Origin: Micropruina glycogenica
GTDB lineage: Bacteria; Actinomycetota; Actinomycetes; Propionibacteriales; Propionibacteriaceae
Length of the DNA: 64,000 nt
Reading direction: 5' to 3'
NCBI RefSeq assembly: GCF_900289045.1
Contig: NZ_LT985188.1
Coordinates: forward strand, 930,001-994,000
The translations under genes and the position numbers were made by a program. Under the pieces are notes generated by a model. The model had not been told where the DNA came from. It searched no databases and worked only from the letters and a program-made list of their open reading frames with translations. Of this stretch, positions 34,536 to 43,086 are shown one piece after another. The number at the start of each line of letters is the position of its first letter. Within the stretch, counting starts at the first letter, position 1.

Positions 34536-36371
34536 GAGCCTGCTGAACAAGGCGCCGTTCTGAGGGTGCGTTGTGTGTTGGTGGCGGGCGGGACGCCGCC
34601 ATGGCCCGTCGAGCGGCGAGTTTGAGTCAGCATTTGAGAGGGCGACAGCGGGGTCGTCCCGCCCGTCTGGGGTCCGTGGTGGCCGCTGTTGGCTGGGGGT
34701 TCAGTGCCCCGGGGGGTCTGTCAGGCGATCGCCCAGCCGGTCGGTCCGTGGGTGAGGCCGAGGGCGAGGAGTCGGCGCAGGTTGATCGCCGCGATCCGGT
34801 TGTGGAGCCAGTTGTTGTTCCTGGTCACGCCTCGGTAGCGGAGTCGCCGGTTGCTTCGGGTCAGCCAGGCGATGGTGCGTTCGACCATGGGCCGGTGTTG
34901 CCGGTAGGTGTCCTGGAAACCTTCGTCGGCGGCCCGTTGACGGTGCTGGCGTTGCAGCAGATCATGCTCGTGGAGCTGCACGGTGCGGCCCTTCGCGGCG
35001 GTGGTGCACAAGGCCCGCAGAACGCATGTGGCGCACGCCTGCTTGAACACTGCTCGGCGGCCCTTGGTGAGGGTGCGGGTCACGCCGGCCGGGCAGGTCA
35101 GGGTGCCTGCGGCCGGGTCGTGGGTGAAGTCGTCGATGGTGAACCCGCCCTCGACGACCGGCTTGATCGGCCACGGCTTCAATAGCGGCGTCCACCCCTT
35201 GCCGTTGAGCATGGCGAGCATGTCGCCGGTGGCGTAGGCCGAATCACCCAGCACCTCGACCGGGCCGGTGATCGTCGGGTCGGCGACAACCAGCCGGGCA
35301 CCGACGGTGGCGTCGCTGTTGTCCGGGCCAGCGGCCTTGGTCAGCTCAACCATCGTTGCCAGCCCGGTATCAGGCTCGATCACCACATGGGCCTTGAACC
35401 CGTCCTGGCGACGTTCCACTGTCTTGTGCGCATGCCTAGCCTGCGGATCCACCGTCGAGATGACCCGATCCGGGGCGACCCGCCGGGCGATCCGCCACCG
35501 GCCATCGGTGCCGTCAGAGTCTTCGGCCGGTTCGACATCCTGCCCGGCGACCAACGCGAGTAGGGCGATCGCCTCGGCCGGCTTGCCGCCGGCGGCAGTG
35601 ATCGTCTCGACATCAAGGCCGTCGAGCAGGGCAAGGGCGTCGTTCACGAGTGCGGTCACCAACTCGTCGCGGGCCTGGGCGTCGTCCCAGGCGATCCTCG
35701 GTTTCGCGGTGCTGTCATAGCCCTGCCCGGTCAACGCGGCCAGCCGGGTGCAGCGTTCGGCGATCACCTGATGGGCGCCGGGCACCTCCCGGCCGACCCG
35801 GCGGACCTGCGCGATCAGCTGGGTGACGGTGTCCTGTCGGGCCACCGCATCATCCAGGATCGTCGAATCCAACACACGGCGCTGCCGTCCCTTCACCGCA
35901 CCCGTCGCGGCGATCACGTCGCGGACCACCTCGAAGATCCGCTGCGGCCGCTCCGAACTGGCCAGCCGGGCACGCCATACCGTCAACGACGACGCGTCGA
36001 ACGCCTTCGCGTCGACCGGATAGCCACACGCCGCCTTCCACCGCAGGTCGAACGTGAGCGCGTCGACCGCCTCCCGGTCGGACAGGCCGTGAAGGGATTG
36101 CAGCACGATCACCGACGCGATCACCTCGCCCGGGATCGAGGGCCGACCCCGCCCCGACGGGAACAAATCAGCGAACAACGCGTCCGGGAACAACCGATCA
36201 CGGTGCTCGGCCAGGAACCTGAACACGCTGCCCACCGGCAGCAGATGCCCTGCCAACGACTCCACGTCCAACACGTCCCGCTGCGGACTCGACCCACCCC
36301 GCACAACCCAACAATTCCAGTCGACCGACAACCAGACCGGGCGCCACGCAGACGGATTGTTCAGCAGGGTC
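34536..36371 (-). mobile_element. IS1182-family element, copy B
   Basis: This 1836-bp element is nearly identical to copy A (3913-5748) but in opposite orientation. It is flanked by CTAG at 34532-34535 and 36372-36375. It lies 22 bp downstream of the AbiEi-like gene, where a cognate toxin gene would be expected. Confidence 0.92.
34721..36331 (-). CDS. IS1182-family transposase, copy B
   Basis: This is an intact 536-residue IS1182 transposase, near-identical to copy A. It carries VLDSTILDD, VLGDSAYATGD, the CATCVLRALC Cys cluster and YRQHRPMVERTIAWL. The frame stays open beyond the element on the start side, so the TTG start at 36331 is chosen to match copy A. Confidence 0.92.
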   Translation of the reverse strand: MSVDWNCWVVRGGSSPQRDVLDVESLAGHLLPVGSVFRFLAEHRDRLFPDALFADLFPSGRGRPSIPGEVIASVIVLQSLHGLSDREAVDALTFDLRWKAACGYPVDAKAFDASSLTVWRARLASSERPQRIFEVVRDVIAATGAVKGRQRRVLDSTILDDAVARQDTVTQLIAQVRRVGREVPGAHQVIAERCTRLAALTGQGYDSTAKPRIAWDDAQARDELVTALVNDALALLDGLDVETITAAGGKPAEAIALLALVAGQDVEPAEDSDGTDGRWRIARRVAPDRVISTVDPQARHAHKTVERRQDGFKAHVVIEPDTGLATMVELTKAAGPDNSDATVGARLVVADPTITGPVEVLGDSAYATGDMLAMLNGKGWTPLLKPWPIKPVVEGGFTIDDFTHDPAAGTLTCPAGVTRTLTKGRRAVFKQACATCVLRALCTTAAKGRTVQLHEHDLLQRQHRQRAADEGFQDTYRQHRPMVERTIAWLTRSNRRLRYRGVTRNNNWLHNRIAAINLRRLLALGLTHGPTGWAIA

Positions 36372-36393
36372 CTAGAGATCCTCACAGCCGGTC

Positions 36394-36984
36394 TCATGAG
36401 TTTCGGGCGAGCGCGCGTTCCAACCGGAGCGCAACTCTGTCGGTCGCGTTCGAGGTCGCTTGGAGCACCCGTCGTCTCGTGACCAGACCGATTCGCAGTG
36501 CGTCCGAAACCGCTCGGTCTAGTTGTTCTTGCGAGGCGGTCGACCCGGCCGCGTCGAGCAGGCTGCGCAACGGGGTGGTCACGACCCAGGCGTGACGACT
36601 CTCGAGGTCGTTCTCCGACACATAGCCGGCATGCAGCACGATCAGATCGGCGACGGCGAAGAAGCCTGGCGGGACCGTCAGGTGGAGCTTGGCCGGGTCG
36701 ACGTCCGAGAGCCCATGGACCGCCAGCGCCGAGTCGTGAGAGACCACGCCTCGCCCCCCGCTCCACAGAGTCCAGCGAACGTAGACGTCCTCTGACCCGA
36801 GCGGCCAGCCGCGGAGACGAAAGATGCCCCGGTCGACTCGCACCCAGTTCCCCGCGTCGACATGGTACTTCTGCGCCTGATACGAGTAACCGGCGGCGAC
36901 GGCCTGGGCCGCTGAGAAGTACCCGGCCTGCTCGAATGCGAGCGCGTCGAGCGTCCGTCGCCGGGTGGTGCGAGTACTCGTCAC
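36394..36984 (-). CDS. AbiEi-like type IV antitoxin, orphan
   Basis: This 196-residue protein has an N-terminal winged-helix AbiEi-type domain (ALAFEQAGYFSAAQAVAAGYS, WVRVDRGIFRLRGWP) and a C-terminal part with VTTPLRSLLDAAGS. AbiEi antitoxins repress transcription and counter a nucleotidyltransferase toxin (AbiEii) encoded just downstream. Here the downstream DNA is IS1182 copy B and no toxin is found. GTG 36984 lies 7 nt after a -10 box, so the mRNA is probably leaderless. Confidence 0.78.
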   Translation of the reverse strand: MTSTRTTRRRTLDALAFEQAGYFSAAQAVAAGYSYQAQKYHVDAGNWVRVDRGIFRLRGWPLGSEDVYVRWTLWSGGRGVVSHDSALAVHGLSDVDPAKLHLTVPPGFFAVADLIVLHAGYVSENDLESRHAWVVTTPLRSLLDAAGSTASQEQLDRAVSDALRIGLVTRRRVLQATSNATDRVALRLERALARNS

Positions 36985-36991
36985 GGGTTCG

Positions 36992-37019
36992 ATTCTAGCC
37001 GGTCGTAACTACAGCTCAA
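36992..37019 (-). promoter_or_regulatory. predicted promoter of the AbiEi-like gene
   Basis: On the minus strand a -35 TTGAGC (37019-37014) and a -10 TAGAAT (36997-36992) are separated by 16 bp. The GTG start follows the -10 box by 7 nt, predicting a leaderless transcript. Confidence 0.6.
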
Positions 37020-37163
37020 CTTTAGTTAAAAGTCGAGTCCTGGAGAGAAACTACAGCGGCGCTTGGCGGCCACCCTCCAGGGAACCTCCGCGACCTGGCG
37101 TGCGGTCCCGTTGCCAGTACGGAGGCTGCGTGGTGACTCGCAGCAATGTCTGAAAGGCCGTCT

Positions 37164-38840
37164 ATGGTGAGAGCAATGAGCACGATCACGCCCCAAGAGG
37201 CGCCCCAGAACTTCGGTGAGGTCTTCACCAGGCGCTGGGTCGTGGACACGCTGCTCGACCTCACTGGCTACACCGTCGACCGCGACCTCGGCGCGCTCAC
37301 GGCCGTGGAACCGTCCGCGGGTTCGGGTGCATTCCTGCTGCCGATGGTCGAGCGACTGGTCGCCAGCGCGCGGCAGCACAACCGTGAGCTGAGATCGCTT
37401 GAAGGCTCGATCCGTGCTTGGGAACTCCAGTCGGCGAACGTCCAGTCGCTTCGCTCGGAGGTACGGCAGCTGCTGACCAAGTCGGGCGCGTCCGAGCTGG
37501 ATGCGAGCCATCTTTCGCACGCGTGGGTCATCGAGGGCGACTTCCTGCTTCCAGATGGAGACGACCTGCTGACCGCGGGTGCCGTCCAGGTGGAGGCCGA
37601 CGTCGTGATCGGTAACCCGCCCTACATCCGGTTTGATGACCTGGGGGACGCGATCGCCACTGAGTACCGGCGCCGCTGGTCAACGATGGCCGGCCGCGGA
37701 GACATCTATGTGGGCTTCTTCGAGCGCGGCCTGGCGATGCTGAAGCCGGGCGGCAAGCTCGGCTTCATCTGCGCCGACCGCTGGATGCGGAATGCCTACG
37801 GCGCCAAGCTCCGCTCGCACGTCACCGAGCACTACGCCGTGGAGACGATCTGGCAGATGCACGACGTCGACGCCTTCGAAGCCGAGGTCAGCGCCTATCC
37901 GGCCATCACCGTGTTGGCCAATCGGCCACAGGGCGAGGTGTCGGTCATCGATGCCACGGCCGAGTTCGGGTCCGGCTCGGCGAGTAAGGCAGTCGCGTTC
38001 GTTGCATCCGACAAGCAGGAGGTGGCGGGGGACGGGTTCAAGGCTGCCCGACTCCCGAGCTGGTTCGAGGGGTCCGATCTTTGGCCGGCCGGCGGACCGG
38101 AGGAGATCCGTCTTCTGGAGGATCTGAACGAGCGCTTTCCGGTTCTTGAACAGACCGGCGGGGATACTCGGATCGGCATCGGTGTCGCGACCGGTGCCGA
38201 CAAGGCCTACTTGGTAGACCCGGCCGCGACCGACGTCGAGCCCGACCGGCTCACGCCCATCGTGATGGCCGACGACATCCGCTCGGGCCGACTCACCCCT
38301 CCCCGGAAGGTGCTCATCAATCCGTGGGACGGCGAGGGCCGGCTGGTCGACGTCAAGGCGTTCCCCCGAATGGCGAAGGCCCTTGCCGAGCACCCGAGCG
38401 TGGTGACCCGATTCGTCGCCAGGAAGAACCCCGACGATTGGCATCGCACCATCGACAAGGTCTATCCCGGACTGGCCGAGCGCCCGAAGCTGCTGCTGCA
38501 GGACATGAAAGCCCAGATCACTCCGGTATACGAGCCGGGCGGTCTCTACCCGCACCACAACCTGTACTACATCACCTCGACCGGTTGGGATCTCGAGGTG
38601 CTCGGTGGTCTCCTGCTCTCGCGGATCGCAGAGGCCTTCATCTCGGCCTACGGCGTCAAGATGCGCGGCGGGACGCTGCGATTCCAGGCGCAGTACCTGC
38701 GAAAGATCCGTGTCCCGGCTCCGGAGACCATTCCGACCGAGTTGGCCGACCGTCTGCGTGAAGCCTTCCGCGCCTATGACAGGGACGAGGCCACCAGGGC
38801 GGCCGAGGCAGCCTACGGCCTTCCTGAAGGCAACCTGTAG
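37164..38840 (+). CDS. type II N6-adenine DNA methyltransferase
   Basis: This 558-residue gamma-type methyltransferase has motif I at residues 48-58 (VEPSAGSGAFL) and the catalytic NPPY at 151-154 (VVIGNPPYIRF). A C-terminal target-recognition region includes LYYITSTGWDLEVLGGLL. It would methylate adenine in the target of the adjacent PaeR7I/XhoI-type nuclease, predicted CTCGAG. Start ATG 37164 has AAAGG upstream; ATG 37176 is an alternative. It precedes the nuclease gene by 44 bp. Confidence 0.88.
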   Translation: MVRAMSTITPQEAPQNFGEVFTRRWVVDTLLDLTGYTVDRDLGALTAVEPSAGSGAFLLPMVERLVASARQHNRELRSLEGSIRAWELQSANVQSLRSEVRQLLTKSGASELDASHLSHAWVIEGDFLLPDGDDLLTAGAVQVEADVVIGNPPYIRFDDLGDAIATEYRRRWSTMAGRGDIYVGFFERGLAMLKPGGKLGFICADRWMRNAYGAKLRSHVTEHYAVETIWQMHDVDAFEAEVSAYPAITVLANRPQGEVSVIDATAEFGSGSASKAVAFVASDKQEVAGDGFKAARLPSWFEGSDLWPAGGPEEIRLLEDLNERFPVLEQTGGDTRIGIGVATGADKAYLVDPAATDVEPDRLTPIVMADDIRSGRLTPPRKVLINPWDGEGRLVDVKAFPRMAKALAEHPSVVTRFVARKNPDDWHRTIDKVYPGLAERPKLLLQDMKAQITPVYEPGGLYPHHNLYYITSTGWDLEVLGGLLLSRIAEAFISAYGVKMRGGTLRFQAQYLRKIRVPAPETIPTELADRLREAFRAYDRDEATRAAEAAYGLPEGNL

Positions 38841-38884
38841 CGCGTTCGGTCTCAGGCCGGGCGCGGTTTCGATAGGTTCAGAGC

Positions 38885-39622
38885 ATGCCTGCTGAGTTCA
38901 TCTGGAAGACGCCCATCGAACTCTTCTGGCAGGTGCGTAACGCCCAGACGCAGAAGCAGATCGAGGCCGGTGTCATCGATGCCGGCACCCGGGGGTCGGT
39001 CACTGGCGGCAAGCACATGGACGGACTCACCGCCGCCGTGGCGAACCTGTTCCGGTTCGACCCTGAGATCGTCTTCCAGATCCACCACGGCGGCCGGCTC
39101 AGCCTTCCCGGCTACTACCGCCGCACCAAGGACTGGGATCTTGTTGTGCTCCACCGCGGCGTCCTGGTCGCAGCGATCGAGCTGAAGTCACAGGTAGGCA
39201 GCTTCGGCAACAACTTCAACAACCGAACCGAGGAAGCCATCGGCAACGCCGCCGATGTCTGGCGCGCCTACGAGGAGGGCTTCTTCGGCCATATCCGACC
39301 CTGGCTGGGCTTCATCATGGTGCTCGAGAGGGCGAAGGGGTCGACCACTCCGCTCGGCGACTCAGGTGCGCTGTTCGCCACCGACCCGATCTTCCACAAC
39401 ACCGGCTACCTCGACCGCTATCGCATCCTGATGCAGCGGCTCGTTCGCGAGAAGCAGTATGACGCCGCCGTGGTCGTCGCGACGGCCAAGGGCGAGGAGA
39501 CGATCGACGAGCCAGTCTTCGACTTGTCCTTCGCCAACTTTGAGGCTGCCATCGCCGCTCGGATCGCCTACATCAAGGCTCTACCGGACGACGCGTTTCA
39601 AGCCGACACGCTTCCAGTGTGA
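38885..39622 (+). CDS. PaeR7I/XhoI-family type II restriction endonuclease
   Basis: This 245-residue protein, about the length of PaeR7I, has the PD-(D/E)XK core in TKDWDLVVLHRGVLVAAIEL followed by KSQVGSFGNN (Asp85 or Asp83, Glu99, Lys101). The family hallmark FNNRTEEAIGNA follows. By homology it should cleave CTCGAG, but specificity is inferred. It is encoded after the methyltransferase on the same strand, an ordinary RM layout within the tRNA-Met island. Confidence 0.87.
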   Translation: MPAEFIWKTPIELFWQVRNAQTQKQIEAGVIDAGTRGSVTGGKHMDGLTAAVANLFRFDPEIVFQIHHGGRLSLPGYYRRTKDWDLVVLHRGVLVAAIELKSQVGSFGNNFNNRTEEAIGNAADVWRAYEEGFFGHIRPWLGFIMVLERAKGSTTPLGDSGALFATDPIFHNTGYLDRYRILMQRLVREKQYDAAVVVATAKGEETIDEPVFDLSFANFEAAIAARIAYIKALPDDAFQADTLPV

Positions 39623-39674
39623 GAGTTCGCGGTGCGCCTCGCTCTTGCATGTCCTGAAGACCTCACTATCGGTC

Positions 39675-40268
39675 CTATGGGGTGGCCTGTGGCGGGAGAT
39701 TCAGGTCGAGGAGGTTCCACACGATGAGCGCCGCCAGGATCAGATAGCCGACGAGGTAGAAGACCCGTAGCTTCTGACTGGAGTGGGTTTCGTGAGCCTT
39801 CCTCCAGGCGGACTTCTTGCTTGCGGTGTAGATCTGGTGAGAGAGCATTTCACCTGGGTCGAGGCCAAGTCGAGGTCCGAGCTTGGTCTCAAGCGCGTTG
39901 GCCGCCAGCCCGGCGCCGCCGAGCATCGGGTGGTACCACTTGTAGTCGCTCATGAAGAAGGCGGTCCAAATGGCCGCCCCGAGCAGGCCGAGGAACGCCG
40001 AGTAGCCGAACTTGAACGTGCCGACGGCGATGAACTTGTTGGCCACCGAGGTTCCGACCGCGAAGCCCACGATTGCTGTAAGCGCAGTGAGTGCCAGGCT
40101 CCGGATTCTCCACTCCAGATCATTGAAGTGCTTCTGCACGCCCACGACGACTTCCCACTGCTTCGCGAGCCCAGCGAGTTCGCTCGATGACTGCGAGTCG
40201 TTCGCGGTGAGTTCCTCGATCGGTTCGGGGGCAGGCCCTCGGAAGAGTTCGAGGATGCGTTCAAACAC
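39675..40268 (-). CDS. three-TM membrane protein, HAD partner
   Basis: This 197-residue protein has a charged N-terminus and three hydrophobic segments (about residues 58-78, 88-107 and 170-190), with a cytoplasmic or periplasmic loop of about 60 residues. No family is recognised. Its ATG overlaps the end of the HAD gene by 8 bp, so the two are translated together. Being in a defence-rich island, it could be a membrane effector, which is inference. Confidence 0.7.
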   Translation of the reverse strand: MFERILELFRGPAPEPIEELTANDSQSSSELAGLAKQWEVVVGVQKHFNDLEWRIRSLALTALTAIVGFAVGTSVANKFIAVGTFKFGYSAFLGLLGAAIWTAFFMSDYKWYHPMLGGAGLAANALETKLGPRLGLDPGEMLSHQIYTASKKSAWRKAHETHSSQKLRVFYLVGYLILAALIVWNLLDLNLPPQATP

Positions 40269-41121
40269 CGCACACCCCTAGAAGATCCGAGTACTCCGCC
40301 AACACGTACGTCGGGTGGGGAGCATTCGCAGCGCCGAGCACGCGCTCTCGTTCTACGTCGGCATCAGACCAGTGCGTCACGCGACGCAGCAACTCGTACT
40401 CCGGCTTGGCTACCGCAACGCCGTAGGCCGCGTGAGCGGAAGGGACGCCAACGCCGTTGGCCATCCCGATGTCCTTGATCAAGGAGTCGCCTACGAAGAG
40501 GGCGTCCGAGGGAGCGATGTCGCAATCGTCCAGGATGCTCGTGAGGATGGTCGGGTCTGGCTTGAGGTAGCCGGGCGGCGTCGTCCGATGCTCGGTGTCC
40601 TTGAGGCCGTAGGAACTGGGTTCGTTCGTGCGAAGCTCGTCTCGGGACATGCCCTCTGGGAAGCCCTGATCCGGCGCCGAGAACAGGACGTTAATGAGCC
40701 CGTCCAGGCCGGTCTTGCGAATGCGCCACTCGGTCCAGTACGCGTTCGACTCGGTGAAGGCGACCACCCTCACGCCGGCGCTACTCAGCCGCCTGAGCGT
40801 GTCGAAAACGCCATCGTAGAGGCGCGTCTCAGCGCGTCGCACCCGCGCCCGGACGGCCAGAGCTTCTGCAAAGACCTCGCTCGGACGCCGTGGCCACGCC
40901 CGCTCCACCAGGCAGGGCATCTCGTCCAGAACGAACGTGTACTCGGTTGTGCCGACCCTTTGGTGGACCATGCGCATCTCGGGCTCCAGGTCTTCCGCCG
41001 GCAGGCCGGTGAGATCTTCGAGCTTTGTGAGCATCGCCGAGAACGAGGCATACCAGACGTGGAACCAATCCCAGAGAGTGTTGTCCAAGTCCGTCACGAT
41101 CAGCTTCGTCGCCACATTCAC
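40261..41121 (-). CDS. HAD-superfamily hydrolase
   Basis: This is a 286-residue HAD phosphatase. Motif I is LIVTDLDNTLWDW (DxDxT), motif II lies in VRVVAFTESNAYW, the Lys of motif III is in GYLKPDPTI and motif IV is DALFVGDSLIKDI. A helical cap sits between residues about 25 and 110. GTG 41121 follows CAGGGAG. The substrate is unknown. It forms an overlapping pair with the three-TM protein. Confidence 0.82.
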   Translation of the reverse strand: MNVATKLIVTDLDNTLWDWFHVWYASFSAMLTKLEDLTGLPAEDLEPEMRMVHQRVGTTEYTFVLDEMPCLVERAWPRRPSEVFAEALAVRARVRRAETRLYDGVFDTLRRLSSAGVRVVAFTESNAYWTEWRIRKTGLDGLINVLFSAPDQGFPEGMSRDELRTNEPSSYGLKDTEHRTTPPGYLKPDPTILTSILDDCDIAPSDALFVGDSLIKDIGMANGVGVPSAHAAYGVAVAKPEYELLRRVTHWSDADVERERVLGAANAPHPTYVLAEYSDLLGVCGV

Positions 41122-41277
41122 CTCCCTGAGATCCGATCGTCAGCATAGGGGAGCCCACCCACACGATCGCCGCTTCGATCCAACACACCCGCTACACACT
41201 TGGTCCGGTGGGCCTGCGGCAACCTTCCCCCGGCTGTGGACAACCCAAGATCGATGCTGTGCGCTAGAATTCTGTAC

Positions 41278-41553
41278 ATGACCACACTGTCACTGGCTGA
41301 GGCCCGGGCCAACCTATCCAAGCTTGTGGAGTCGGCCGTGTCAACGCACGAGCGGTTCGAGGTGACGCGCAACGGCGACCGGGTAGCAGTCCTGCTCGGT
41401 GCGGATGACTACGACTCCCTGCTGGAGACGCTCGACATCCTGAGCAGTCCCGATGAGGTCGAGGCGATCCGCGCAGGTCTGGACGATCTGGAGAGCGGAG
41501 AGGTCAGTTCCGCGGACGAGGTTCGTGCCGCGCTGGCTGCACGCGGAAAGTAG
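41278..41553 (+). CDS. Phd/YefM-family antitoxin
   Basis: This 91-residue antitoxin has the Phd/YefM core (TLSLAEARANLSKLVESAV, RFEVTRNGDRVAVLLGADDY) and an acidic toxin-binding C-terminus. A -10-like TAGAAT at 41265-41270 ends 7 nt before the ATG, so the mRNA may be leaderless. The RelE-like gene starts 5 bp after its stop. Confidence 0.9.
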   Translation: MTTLSLAEARANLSKLVESAVSTHERFEVTRNGDRVAVLLGADDYDSLLETLDILSSPDEVEAIRAGLDDLESGEVSSADEVRAALAARGK

Positions 41554-41558
41554 TCGCG

Positions 41559-41831
41559 GTGCCGGGCCCCTATGAGGTCGTGTTCACGAGGACGGCCCGT
41601 CGGGCACTCGAGCGGGATCTCCCCGAGAAGGTCGCGGCGGCCGCCTTCGAGTTCATCATGGGCGCTCTGCGCGCGAACCCACGGCGAGTCGGCAAGCCTC
41701 TGCGTGAACCGCTAGCTCCGCTGTATGCGGCCCGGCGGGGCGAGTACCGGGTGATCTACCGAATCGTCGATCAGCGTCTCGTCATCGAGATCGTCTCGGT
41801 CGTGCATCGCCGGGACGCGTACCACTCGTGA
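41559..41831 (+). CDS. RelE/ParE-family toxin
   Basis: This 90-residue RelE-fold toxin reads YEVVFTRTARRALERDLPEK at the start, then RRVGKPLREPLAPLYAARRG, the core EYRVIYRIVD and the end VVHRRDAYHS. It starts at GTG 41559 and pairs with the upstream antitoxin. The Arg and Tyr residues typical of mRNA interferases are present. Confidence 0.9.
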   Translation: MPGPYEVVFTRTARRALERDLPEKVAAAAFEFIMGALRANPRRVGKPLREPLAPLYAARRGEYRVIYRIVDQRLVIEIVSVVHRRDAYHS

Positions 41832-41832
41832 C

Positions 41833-42762
41833 CTATGCGCCCGCTGAAGCCGTCCGCTCCTGAATGAACCGATCGAGGATGTCGGCGGTGGGTTGGCTGA
41901 AGATGGCCGGCCAGATGCCGTGGTCCCCGTCGCGAACCTGAATGAGCTCGACGGGCTGGTGGGCGCTTCGGAGCGCTTCATAGTGGTAGACGCTCTGCGC
42001 GAAGGGGATCAGCCGGTCCTTCGACCCGTGGATCATCAGCAGTGGTGCGAGCGGCCGGTCGGCCGCGACCCGGCTCGACGGGTTGGCCTGCTGAACCAGC
42101 GCAGGTGCGCTCGAGGGTGAGATCCCGCCGAGCAGGCGACCCTCCGGACTGTCGGGGTCGGAGTGGTCCATGGTCGTGGGTTCGGCATTCAGCCGGCCGA
42201 GGTCGGTCGGCCCGTAGAAATCGATGAACGCCTTGAGGTCGAGGGGCTCGCCCGGCTCGTCGTCGAACTGGGCGAGGTCCTGCGTGGCGTGGACCATGAG
42301 GGCGGTGTGCCCTCCGGAGGAATCTCCGGCCATCACGATCCGGCCGGTGTCGATGGAGTATTCGTCCGCATGGGTGCGGAGCCAGCGGACGGCGGTCTTG
42401 GCGTCCTGCACCTGCGCAGGGAACACTGCCAGGCTGGACGGCCGGTATTCCACGATCGCGACCGTGTAGCCGCGCTCGGCGAACCGGCACCAGAACGCCA
42501 TCGATGCCCCCAGCGCCTGCTCGCCCCACGCCGAGCCCTGGACGAACACCACGCACGGGAACCGGTCGCTGAACACCTCGGAGGGCTCGGCGAAGGTCGC
42601 GTCCCGACTCGGCTGGATGATCTGAAGATGCAGCGTGCGCCCACTCTTGATCGCGTAGGGCACGTTCAGGTGGACGAAGACGTTCAACGAGCCGCGAGCG
42701 GCCTCGACCACCCGCATGCCGGGGGCTGTTGCCGTCGAGTGCGGGAACTCCTCGTGACTCAT
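41833..42762 (-). CDS. alpha/beta hydrolase, BD-FAE/acetyl-esterase type
   Basis: This 309-residue esterase has a VVFVQGSAWGE oxyanion segment (the usual HGG is replaced by QGS), the nucleophile elbow VMAGDSSGGHTAL, an Asp in IHGSKDRLIPFAQ and a His in RDGDHGIWP. It most resembles carbohydrate-acetyl or short-chain esterases. The start at ATG 42762 is chosen because further upstream the sequence is not esterase-like. It is cargo of the island and convergent with the RelE gene. Confidence 0.8.
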   Translation of the reverse strand: MSHEEFPHSTATAPGMRVVEAARGSLNVFVHLNVPYAIKSGRTLHLQIIQPSRDATFAEPSEVFSDRFPCVVFVQGSAWGEQALGASMAFWCRFAERGYTVAIVEYRPSSLAVFPAQVQDAKTAVRWLRTHADEYSIDTGRIVMAGDSSGGHTALMVHATQDLAQFDDEPGEPLDLKAFIDFYGPTDLGRLNAEPTTMDHSDPDSPEGRLLGGISPSSAPALVQQANPSSRVAADRPLAPLLMIHGSKDRLIPFAQSVYHYEALRSAHQPVELIQVRDGDHGIWPAIFSQPTADILDRFIQERTASAGA

Positions 42763-43086
42763 CTCTGTCGGGTGCACGCCACCATCGTGGCAGTCGCCCG
42801 CGGGAATCGCTGGTCCGCGGGCCCATCCCGAGGCCAGCCGTCCATCGAGGCTGGGAGCCACGCAGCCCGTTCGTCAGATTCATCGGGCCAAACGTGTCCG
42901 GAACGACCCACTTCTGAGGCTTAAGGCGGTATAGACGCAGAACTCCCGTCCCTGACGTCCCGATCGCGGACTGCTGAGGACAACGCGTGGGAAGTCCTGC
43001 GAACTCCTGGGCTCTCGAGCGTCCTGATCGACCCGCCCGTGGGCTTAGGGACGGTGAGCGGCCTTCTGCCGGAGAGGAGGTGTGCG

